From NCBI GenBank assembly GCA_947172415.1, contig OX359198.1, forward strand, positions 6,851,401 to 6,915,400: a DNA stretch of 64,000 bases. The letters run 5' to 3'. Positions 22,735 to 32,091 of the stretch are shown piece after piece. Every line of letters begins with the position of its first letter. Within the stretch, counting starts at the first letter, position 1. The position numbers and the translations under genes were made by a program. The notes below the pieces were generated by a model, which ran no database searches, was not told the DNA's origin, and saw only the letters and a list, made by a program, of their open reading frames with translations. The stretch comes from Chondrosia reniformis (taxonomy: Eukaryota; Porifera; Demospongiae; Chondrillida; Chondrillidae).

Positions 22735-24321
22735 ATGGCCGTCTTATTAGAGACTTCTCTTGGAGATATTGTTGTCGATTTGTTTACAAGTGTTCGTCCA
22801 AAGTGTAGTTTAAACTTCCTTAAGCTCTGCAAAATAAAGTATTACAATTTTTCGTTATTCCACAATGTCCAGAAGAATTTTATTGCACAAAGCGGTGACC
22901 CCGAGGGAAGCGGCAAAGGTGGGTCCAGTATTTGGGGTCTTTTAAAAGGAAAAGATGGTACAGATAGGTACTTTGATTGCGAACTAGTTCCAAAGAAGAA
23001 GCACACAAGCATAGGTACCCTCTCGATGGTCAACAACGGAAATGATGAACATGGCTCCCAATTCTTCCTAACACTTGGTCCTGATCTTGATAACTTGGAT
23101 GGGCAACATAGCGTCTTTGGCGAGGTCGCCGAGGGTTTGGAGGTACTGGTAAAGATAAGCGAAGCTTTCACTGACAAAGATGGAAGGCCATACCAAGATA
23201 TTAGGATTTTGCATACAATAATCCTTGATGATCCTTTTGAAGACCTTGAAGGGATGGTAGTGCCAAGTCGATCTCCTTCTCCCGAAGTAGAAGTAGCCAC
23301 TAATCGAATAGGGTATGACGAGGCGATTAATGACTTTGAGGGTAAAACGGAGGACGAAATTCAGGAAATATTAGCAGAGAAAACAGCAAAGGCTGATGCA
23401 CAGATTCTGGAAATTGTAGGGGATATCCCTGATGCTGATGGCAAACCTCCAGAAAATGTCCTCTTTGTCTGCAAACTTAATCCTGCCACCACATCTGAAG
23501 ATTTAGAAGTAATATTTTCAAGATTTGGAACAATCATTAGTTGTGAGGTCATAAAGGATCAGAAGACTGGTGATTCCCTTCAGTATGCGTTTATTGAGTT
23601 TGAGAATGAAGATGATTGTGTTAAGGCTTATTTCAAGATGGACAATGTCTTGATTGATGACAGAAGGATACATGTGGATTTTTCACAATCTCTTGCTAAA
23701 GTAAAGGGGATTAGAAAGCGACCCTTAATGGAAGATGAAGCAGAGGCATCTCGGACAAAGAATGATGGATTGGCTTTCAAGAAGAACATTGAAAAGCAGG
23801 ACAACTATGATCTTGTCTTTGATGATAACCGTAAATCCTCTTCAACTTCTAACTCAAAAGAGCAGGACACTTTAAATAGACAAAAACAAAGAGATGTAAA
23901 GCCATCCAGCAAGGACAGAGACACTAGGAGATCAGGTCACCACAAACAACAAAGAGACAGAAATAGATCTAGGAGTAAGGAAAGGTTTCAGGAAAGAAGT
24001 AAACGGAAGAGTAAAATAAAGTCCCATAATGAATCTCATGGAAGAAGAGATAGGAGCAGATCTCAAGACAGACGAGAAAGTATTAGATCACATGGAAGAA
24101 GAGATAGGAGCAGATCACAGGACAGAAGAGAAAGAAGTAGATCACAGGACCGAAGAGATAGGAGCAGATCACAGGACCGAAGAGAAGGAAGTAGATCACA
24201 GGACAGAAGAGAAAGTATTAGATCACATGGAAGAAGAGATAGGAGTAGATCTCTGGACAGAGATTATACTAAGAGTCCTAGGGCCAGGTTCCACCAAAGA
24301 CACTCCAAACACAGACATTGA
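22735..24321 (+). CDS. PPIL4: peptidyl-prolyl isomerase-like 4 (cyclophilin + RRM)
   Basis: Intronless, 528 aa. Residues 1 to about 165 are a cyclophilin domain starting MAVLLETSLGD, with LNFLKLCKIKYYN and GSQFFLT. An RRM follows at about 240-320 (LFVCKLNPATTSEDLE, YAFIEFENEDDC, KMDNVLIDDRRIHVDFSQS), almost identical to human PPIL4 in places. The C-terminal about 150 residues are Arg/Ser/Asp-rich with tandem RSRSQDRRE and GRRDRSRSQ units. PPIL4 is a nuclear, spliceosome-associated cyclophilin. The family's usual length is about 490 aa; the excess is the repeated RS/RD tail. The start is conserved with the human protein. All other housekeeping genes here have 8 or more introns, so a retrocopy origin is possible. 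The tail repeats also leave another frame open for about 380 bp, which is a shadow. Confidence 0.97.
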   Translation: MAVLLETSLGDIVVDLFTSVRPKCSLNFLKLCKIKYYNFSLFHNVQKNFIAQSGDPEGSGKGGSSIWGLLKGKDGTDRYFDCELVPKKKHTSIGTLSMVNNGNDEHGSQFFLTLGPDLDNLDGQHSVFGEVAEGLEVLVKISEAFTDKDGRPYQDIRILHTIILDDPFEDLEGMVVPSRSPSPEVEVATNRIGYDEAINDFEGKTEDEIQEILAEKTAKADAQILEIVGDIPDADGKPPENVLFVCKLNPATTSEDLEVIFSRFGTIISCEVIKDQKTGDSLQYAFIEFENEDDCVKAYFKMDNVLIDDRRIHVDFSQSLAKVKGIRKRPLMEDEAEASRTKNDGLAFKKNIEKQDNYDLVFDDNRKSSSTSNSKEQDTLNRQKQRDVKPSSKDRDTRRSGHHKQQRDRNRSRSKERFQERSKRKSKIKSHNESHGRRDRSRSQDRRESIRSHGRRDRSRSQDRRERSRSQDRRDRSRSQDRREGSRSQDRRESIRSHGRRDRSRSLDRDYTKSPRARFHQRHSKHRH

Positions 24322-24710
24322 ATATGAGATGACTTGTGTTTCCCCTACATACAGTATTATTATACATTACAACAGAAATTTAAAGGAAATATATTTTGTA
24401 TTCTGAATACTTCTGAGGGATTCCATATTAATTGATGAAGGAGCAATAAGAACATACAGCTTGTGCATGGTGTCTAGTATACGTGGGCGTAGCACAATGT
24501 TGTGAATGTCGTTGTTTGGTTAGGTGTAAGCAAAATACAAGAGTGTTGGCTGCTTTCTGTAGTTAGGAGGACGGGTGTGGTCCGGGGCGTGGTCCCATAT
24601 AATTGGAGTACACCTGTGGCTTCTTCGCACAAGTATACAAACACGTTACACAGGACGAACCAAGAAGGCTCGGAGGAGTCACGATTAGTGGGTGAGCTCT
24701 TAACTATATA
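24322..24710. other. intergenic, PPIL4 to DIPK1-like gene
   Basis: No repeat or exon recognised. A GC-richer stretch around 24570-24600 (CGGGTGTGGTCCGGGGCG) is a likely promoter segment for the downstream gene. Confidence 0.35.
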
Positions 24711-26982
24711 ATGGGATTCTTTTTCAGACGAAGGTGCATCTGGAGGTGTTGCAGATCATGTAGCATAGTCTGTATTCTCTTCTGGTCTCTGTCGCTCGTA
24801 ATGATACTATCATCTGACGACGGGAGAAGGGCGATCAGGCTACTTCGATACGGTATCGACTGCAGTGATATTGAAAGCATGGAATTTATACAAGAAACAG
24901 TAAGTATTTTATATTATAGACTACCTATATTAACTGTCAGAGTTTAGATGCATGCGTTTTTGACATATTTATGGATAACATGCATAAATTAAATTTATAA
25001 ACACTGTATATGTATAAATATTTAAATTGCTTTAATTTCACATCTGTGTCGATATAGTCCTTGATTTTGTGTATTATAATAATATATCTGTCCACACAGT
25101 TATATATCACAAGAGATATTAATATTTATGGAATATTTGAGCCTACATCATATGTAGGCTTAATGTGTATGTATTCTATATACATCTCAGTACTCATGCT
25201 AACATTTCTACATAGCTAGAGCTAAGTATTAATAAAGTTGTATGCCCATATACATGCAATACCGTTTATATGAATTCAGTTGTGTCTATGCACATATTGA
25301 CAGTTATCTTGTAAGTCTGGTCTGTATTCAACATAAATGTACACTGTGAATATATAGCACTTAACAGTTCTCTCAACCTTGTATACAGGAGCCTTAGAAG
25401 TACATGCAAGTGTCTCTAATATATTATACATAGTTAGCGTAATGTTTTGGCTAATTTCATATTCTTTGAGAATAAAACTAATTAATTAAGCATATGACAG
25501 AATTTATTTAAATGCACCCAATTAAATGGCATTACTACAGACAACATAATATATGAGGTAATTAATATACATAAATACATCATATGTATGTATTCATGCA
25601 GTACAATATTAATTAATATTCTGCACGTATATGTTCTGTTTATATTTTGTGCATAATGTAGTGTAGGAACTACTCCAAAGGACTGATTCCCGGGTCATTT
25701 TGCAAGCCTCTCTGCTCAAGTGATGTCCGCTATAAGGCATGTCTGGGTCATGGAGTAAAACCCCATGTATTACTCCTTGAGTACCTAGGCAAAGATATCA
25801 TTTTAAAGGCAAAAAGGCAGTACAGTAGTCACTTTGTGAGGCATAAAATCCAGGAGCTGAAGAAGGAAAAAGTTTACTCATACAAGGAATTTATCAAAAT
25901 CATAAACAGGACCTTATCTATGGAATTATTTGCTGGTAAGGACTTTCCCAAGAGAGAGGCTCTGGATAAACTGTTCGATGAGTGCGATATCAACACTGAC
26001 AGAAACATACATTTTAATGAGGCAGCTTCTTGTATGAGGATATTTGGAAGTGAAGAGTATATTTTTTATCTGCTCCTGCATGGTACCCAGGGTATTCCAG
26101 AAATCTATGGCACTTGTGGTAACCTCTTTGCTGTTGAGAGTAGTCCAGCAGTCAGACTAAGAGCTCCTGGATTTGTACAAAACCCAAAGACATGGCAGAA
26201 ACGTGCAAAAATTGCTTTGTCTATGTTGGACATGGTTGAGGCCTTTGAGAAAACACAGTATGGAACTCTATATCTCTGTGATGTTCAAGAAATAAATTTT
26301 GGAGTCACAGAGAGGAGTGACGGGACATATGAAGTGCTAGCTATTGACATGGATATCTCCTTCTTTGAGAAGCAGATGCACTACATGGCCATACAACAGG
26401 CAAAGGCTAAAAAGAAATGTCAAAAACATGAAGATTGTGACTTTATGTCGTGTTGGTCGGAATGTGACATGGAACAAAATATATGCAAACCAGAATTATA
26501 TTCAAGTAATCTGCAGGTACATACGTATACATTAGATACGTATATACATAATATTTATCAGCATATATATAAATTCATAATAAGATGTGCCCAAACACAT
26601 ATTATGCAGATATGTGTATGGTTAAGTAACTCAAATTTTCAGTATGCCAATTCTGTATGGTTAGGCCTATCACATGATCGCTGTCTTGTTTTACTTTTTC
26701 CAGATATACTAGTGACTGTTACAGCACTTCCATGAGTAATTATAATTTATCATCCTACTCTCCACTGTACAGATAATATGCTCTGAGATATTCCATAGTT
26801 ATGGAGCTAAGGACCCTGGTCTGTTGTACAACCCCCCAGAGACCATCAGAGAGCACTTGGAAGACCTTCTTCAGAAGTGCAGTGACCCTAGTGATCTCAT
26901 ACTATACGCTGACGATGTACTAGTAAGATCCCCTCTGGATGTATTGAATGAATTAAGAAGTGTATTAAAGAAATCAATCTAG
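24711..26982 (+). CDS. DIPK1-like: DIPK1/FAM69-family divergent protein kinase-like, type II ER/Golgi membrane protein
   Basis: Three exons in phase: 24711-24899, 25662-26516, 26773-26982, giving 417 aa (human DIPK1 members are about 430). The N-terminus has an Arg/Cys-rich cytosolic tail (FFRRRCIWRCCRSC), then a transmembrane helix (IVCILFWSLSLVMIL). The lumenal part begins with paired cysteines (CRNYSKGLIPGSFCKPLC). The FAM69 PIP49_C region follows, with an EF-hand-like stretch (DECDINTDRNIHFNEAA), the kinase-like motif LCDVQEINFGV and a Cys-rich block (CQKHEDCDFMSCWSEC). DIPK1 proteins are lumenal, kinase-fold proteins of largely unknown activity. I chose the first ATG with a signal anchor. 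Intron 1 (24900-25661) is AT-rich with nothing recognised. Strong family assignment. Confidence 0.92.
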
Positions 26983-27054
26983 AAATTATATACTATTCTA
27001 TTAAATCCTTTTTATATTCATTAAATAGCAATGATATATGTACAAAATCATTAC

Positions 27055-27060
27055 AATAAA
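27055..27060 (+). terminator. polyadenylation signal of the DIPK1-like gene
   Basis: AATAAA about 75 nt after the stop codon at 26980-26982, just short of the convergent GNB1L stop at 27115. Confidence 0.45.
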
Positions 27061-27114
27061 TGTATATCAACACAGGATACAAAAATGAATGAACCACTAA
27101 AAATGAATTCATAT

Positions 27115-28689
27115 TTAGTACAACTTCCAAAGACTAATAGCTTGGTCCCTCGAGCCAGCAGCAAGGTGGTGGCCATATTTATCATCACTTTCTGGATAGA
27201 ACTCTACTGAACTAATACTGTTTGAATGAAAGTCTAATACGGCCAGGGGCTTACCCTTTTTACAACCAAACAAACGTACCCTTCAGGAGGTAAGATAAGA
27301 TAAATATAAGCTAAAAACTATATATATCTATACCATAATGATATTGATTGATAGTAACAAGTGAAATGGTATATCCAATGTAAAATGAAAATGAATTTAG
27401 CATTACCTTGAATCCCAGCCCCCAGATGCTAATATTCTACCATCGTGACGAATAACTACATCATTCTGACCCTCCTTCTTCAATGGTATCACATAGTTCA
27501 ATTCAATCACATCCTACAAAATCAACTGTCATGTACATATATATACAACACTTGTGGTTTAAGCTGAGTGATAATGACAATTACAGATACTTTATGAGAG
27601 ACCTTATTGACTTGAAAGGTCTTCATGTCAGTAAGTGGTGAGCCTACCACACCAAAGTTGGAGGATATGTTGTAAGCAATGCACATTACTGTATTTCAAA
27701 CAAGGAAAAGAAATTTAGTTATGTGACACACCTTGAGGAATTAATGAATAATTAACCTGCCTCATCGCAAGCTTTGAATTTAGATAGCAGCTTTGAAGGA
27801 AAACGACTATCCCATAATACAACATGCCCACTTTCAAATCCTCCGAGTACATATTTGACAGATGTGTCTTCATTTGCATAAAACTTTAAGCTCATGCACG
27901 CTCCTAAGGGAAAGGTAAATGTGAGCTACTAAGCATTATCTGCTCCAAGATATGATATAAACTAAGTTACAAACCCAATGATTTAGACATTTCTGCACTC
28001 AAAGTTAGATGTTCCTTCTGTGAGTTTGTAGTGTAGATATTAACCTATTGTATTGGAAATGACACATATGTTATATAGAATCTGCACATGTACTGCAAAG
28101 AGAGGTTATATGAACTGATACCTTTCCATACTCACTACTTCCACATGCAAAGTTCAGTTCATCTGCGTGCGATAAGAAGATATACAGGTTGTAGTGTACA
28201 TAACTTGCCAACTTCTTATTAATCTACCTGATCTGGATAAAATTGATATTTTGCAGAATCCTGATGGCTCCAATTCAACACTATTTGTCAACTTTTGTTC
28301 ACAAATATCCCATACCTCGACGACATACTTGCGACAATAGCTATTACAGAAATACTGATAACATACACTTACTTCTTCAATATATACAGTGTCCCAACCA
28401 AACCTGACTAATTTCTCTTGAAAAATGTCGATACCTAAAATGGCTTGGTCGGAAGTCGGTTTCCACTCCCAGGATATTCGTTTAGTCTCTAAATCATAGA
28501 GACCTAACTTACCAGTAGATGTTCTGCATCGACACAAGAAGAACAGCCACAAATCCACTTTAGGAACGTACATATATTTAGTTCAATTACCTACCCAAAT
28601 GCGAGAGAACCTTTGGTGAACTTAACGGTTGCTATTTCACCCAGAAGAGGATGAAAGACATAAATTGGAAGCGGAGGTTGACCCTGCAT
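27115..28689 (-). CDS. GNB1L: GNB1L-like WD40 protein
   Basis: Nine exons close in phase to 314 aa (human 327): 28689-28595, 28523-28404, 28340-28228, 28162-28122, 28044-27975, 27903-27757, 27688-27603, 27513-27407, 27280-27115. WD-type blades are visible, and segments follow human GNB1L in order: LGLYDLETKRISW, VVEVWDICEQ, VELEPSGFCKISIL, VLGGFESGHVVLWD, DGRILASGGWDSR and AAGSRDQAISLW at the C-terminus. GNB1L is a small WD40 protein implicated in stability of PIKK kinases and the DNA-damage response. Exon 4 is only 41 nt. Donors of exons 5 and 7 are weak (GTTTGT, GTCTCT). The stop is 117 bp downstream of, and on the same strand as, SHQ1's neighbourhood: SHQ1's stop is 117 bp from this start. 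It converges on the DIPK1-like gene. Confidence 0.93.
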
Positions 28690-28805
28690 ACTGTATTACT
28701 GTACAGGGTCAACGAAAAAGAGAAAAAAATTGCATCTGCTTGCGCAATAATATACACTTGAGTGGCAATAGAATGGTGTGTTAGTATGTAGACAGAACAA
28801 TTCAG

Positions 28806-31800
28806 TCAGAGTGACTCTTCTCCTGCAACAAGTTTGGCTGCTACCTCCAATTCTTCCAAATCCCATCCGACATCTCCTTTGCTCACAGGCAACTAAAGGA
28901 TTCACGGACAACACAGTCATTACCTCAACACACACATGTACGTATATATGTACTAATCTCACCGTCTCCATTTCCTTTGAAATATTTTGTATTGTCTCTG
29001 CACTAGAGTAATATGAATACAAGATAAATTGATATTTGGAAAAGAAAGGAGACATTAGGAACAGTCAATCCTAAAGCTACCATTATATACGTGTATACAT
29101 AGGAAGTAGTACAATATACTAACCTTGCATGTTGAACCCAAATGCAGTAATCTCTCAAATACAGATCAGCTAATACATAATAAGGATCAGTTTGTACAAG
29201 AAGGTGGTAGACTTCTATCAAGCACTTTAAAAGCATTAGTCGTCCCAGCTTGAAAATGTCCTTCAACTCTTTTACAACTTTTTCACAGAGAAGCCAGTTT
29301 CGAAAGAGTGGAAAACAGAGCATACGTCTTAAAGAGCAAAGGACCACTTCTTTCACCGTAGTCTTCCAAACCTGCCATGTGATGCAATAGAGAGAACATT
29401 CACGTTGCTATAGCAACACACACCACTGGATAACCTGTGAAGGTCACATTGTAATGTGCATACCTCTAACCACGAAAGAGTGGAACTGAGTTTGCATACT
29501 GTCCAGGCAGATTCTACCTAAAGTGATACAGGACAATACAATGTGGAAGAATAGGGGATTCCAAGTTCTGAAATTACAATTATATGAGTACTTGTGTGTG
29601 GGTATATTATAATATTAGGCTGTACATTGAAGTTGTAGGCGTTGCTATGAACTCACCGAGTTCTCTCCTTCAGTTGTGATGTGATTGTACACATAGGCAC
29701 AGATGATATCCACCAATCCCAGTACAATGGAGTGTTCCATTTCCTTACTTAGGAGATGTAATTATCAGTTAAGGAATTACAATATGATATCTAAATGGAA
29801 GGTATATGGGAAAGATTCAGTGCAATATTTCAAAGGATATATTCCCTCTTGGGCAGATTCTTTAGAATATCTTTCTCTTTCCTATTAAAGGGAACTGAAT
29901 AAAAATGCATACAGTGACACACTGAAGAAGACCCTGGGATTAAACACTCTTCCCTTAGAACAGGAGGGCTTGGATCAATAATGTCAACTCACTAATTGTC
30001 TCATTTGCTTCTGCTAAGGTTGGTGTCTCTCTAACAATAGCTGAACAAGTGGAGGACAGCTCCTCTTGCTCACATTTCTAAAGAAAACATACGTCATACA
30101 AAGAGATGTCTTCCGATAAACACTAATAGTATACTTTTCTCTCTTTCTCCCATTCCTTAGATATCTCTTTCCAGGCTGGCTTGTACTTTAGGATAACCTC
30201 ATGAAGATACTCATTTTCCATCAAATCAGCTCTGTTGGGAGGAACATATTAAGTAGTGCACTTCATTGATCTGTGTGTCTATAGCAATGTATGTCCGAAT
30301 ATATGTATAATAGAAGTGATAAACAAACCACAACTAATCATTATGAATAAGGAAAACACAAAAGAAGCAATGGTCAGAAGTGGAACAAAGGACAGCTGGC
30401 TATCACCACCTATCACCACCAGTGCTCTGCCACTGAGCTACAATTACCACAGCAATGCTCCAATCATGTTCTTCCTCTTTAATATACTAACTACATGGCT
30501 ATACATAGCAAGTCTGTTATACAGTACACAATGGTTGCCAGATTACTCTGCCCCTGCACACTCTGAGCTCACAGATAGTGATCAGGACTAAAACAGTTGT
30601 CTTCGTTAGCAATCCGAGACATCCTTCTCTCCTGTTCCTTCATCTTGTCTGGCTCGGGAACATCGATAATGTCAGGTATATCACCCTGGCAACCAAACAA
30701 ACTCTCATTATTCAACCAAAAACTGTCACATAATATAAACACCATTAAGCTAGGTTCACATGCTGATCTCTAATGCAACTATTATAGGCACTTGTACATA
30801 CGGCAAGATATAGTACTGTATGGCACTGACAATCCATACCTTCAGCTTGGAAAATACACAACTGTATTTAGAAGCAAATCCATATTTGACAGATGTCTGC
30901 AAAACCTGGACCATTAGAGACAAAACGTGTTGTATAAAATGTATATATAGTCACACTGTATGAAGATCAGGATCATTTGTAATTTTAGAATATCTGTTTC
31001 ACCTCAACTGCTTCAGACGGCAGTTGTTGTTCAAAGCTCCATTCATGCCCATCCTCTGGAGCAAGCTCTACCTCCTCAGCCTCGCCCGAGGGGTTCCTTG
31101 ATTCACTGATGACCTCCAAAAGACTTTTAGTAGCTGCTTGGGACACTTCAGCTGCTGTCTTTCTCCCTGAGAGGAGCTTAGTTAACATTCCCAAGTCGGG
31201 AAAGTGTTCGTTTTGATTTTTCTTTGGCACTCGAATAGTAACAACACCTACAGACATACAGATATATGAATACAGTTAATTGCACTGAGCAGTGCAAAAG
31301 TTATGATGATAAGCACTGGAAAATATTATGCCAAACCAGCCAAGTGATTGAAGTCTAATCTTAGCTGGGGGACCAAAGTCCTATTAGATTGGCAACCAGT
31401 GATTGCCTCCCAGTCAGCCAAGATTAGACTTTGGTCACTTGGCTGCATAATATTTTCCAGTGATTAATTTTGCTTATCATATAGATATATGTTATTCTTT
31501 TATATAACAACATATGAGGTGTCTGTTTTATTCATACTGTACTTACCAGCGTCAACATCATACACAGCTTTAGCTCTGGCATCATCCACCAACTCACCAG
31601 GAAAAGATAAACTAAAAAACAAGGAACACATGGCATTCATGAAAGTAAAACAAAGGAATATAGACTTTTACAGAAGTGTAGTCATGAATGTATTCTATTA
31701 CAAGTGTTAAGCTATGCTAATGCGAAGATTACCTTTATAGTTCATTGTTTTTATTCATGGTAAGATTACATATGATAATTCGACAAAACATTGGTTACAC

Positions 31801-32044
31801 AGAAAATGGCTATCACCTTAAAAAGTATGGTTTCCCATGGAATTTGAATTCCGTCCCATCTATGTAGATCTCGACATCCTGTGCCTGAGGGAGGGAACAC
31901 ATCGATGGTGAGATTAAAGGGCGTAGCCGAGGACTGCATGGTGCATGTGAGGAGGGAAGCTATTCTTACCTTGATATAGGGGCACTGGATGGTCAGAACA
32001 ATGTACAAGCTGTCTTGAGCTACCTCGAATGATGGAGTTAGCAT
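28806..32044 (-). CDS. SHQ1: SHQ1, H/ACA ribonucleoprotein assembly chaperone
   Basis: Fourteen exons close in phase to 460 aa: 32044-31970, 31878-31817, 31611-31547, 31247-31003, 30896-30840, 30685-30573, 30231-30135, 30077-29993, 29894-29841, 29757-29657, 29517-29464, 29371-29124, 29002-28963, 28892-28806. The N-terminal CS-like domain starts MLTPSFEVAQD and has EFKFHGKPYFLR. The SHQ1-specific helical domain has YLLSKEMEH, VESAWTVCKLSSTL and DPYYVLADLYLRDYCIWVQ, all matching human SHQ1. SHQ1 holds dyskerin (Cbf5) before H/ACA snoRNP assembly, in nucleus and cytoplasm. It is shorter than human (577 aa), lacking the long acidic C-terminal tail. Exons 9 and 10 are joined by a U12-type AT-AC intron. 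Its start lies 47 bp from the divergent ERP44 start. Confidence 0.95.
29758..29840 (-). other. U12-type AT-AC intron in SHQ1
   Basis: No GT donor exists between the two coding segments. Instead the intron starts ATATCCTTT (the exact U12 5' consensus), has the branch site TTCCTTAAC (29776-29768), and ends in AC about 10 nt later. Splicing here restores the conserved Tyr-Leu-Leu of human SHQ1 and the reading phase. Length 83 nt. Confidence 0.9.
31297..31482. mobile_element. MITE-like inverted-repeat element in SHQ1 intron 3
   Basis: Arms carry ATAAGCACTGGAAAATATTA and, inverted, TAATATTTTCCAGTG plus GCTTATCAT. AGCCAAGTGA pairs with TCACTTGGCT. A related, degraded copy lies at about 35100-35210 in ERP44. 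Confidence 0.7.
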
Positions 32045-32091
32045 TTTCCTCCAAGGTCACGAGGATGTCACATTCCTATAGCAGTAAAAAG
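32045..32091. promoter_or_regulatory. 47-bp divergent promoter, SHQ1 / ERP44
   Basis: Start codons of SHQ1 (32044, minus) and ERP44 (32092, plus) are separated by only 47 bp, so transcription starts of at least one gene may fall inside the other's transcript. Both start codons are supported by homology on each side. Confidence 0.6.

Noticed and set aside
22842-23300. 152-codon minus-strand frame
   Set aside because: Antisense to the cyclophilin domain of PPIL4.
24029-24406. 125-codon frame within PPIL4
   Set aside because: It is the shifted reading of the tandem RS/RD repeats at the PPIL4 C-terminus.
29841-29889. Reading SHQ1 exon 9 through with a GC or weak GT donor
   Set aside because: Any such choice meets a stop or breaks phase; only the AT-AC U12 sites restore the conserved protein.
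30256-30591. 111-codon plus-strand frame
   Set aside because: It covers a SHQ1 intron and ends antisense to a SHQ1 exon; no coding character.
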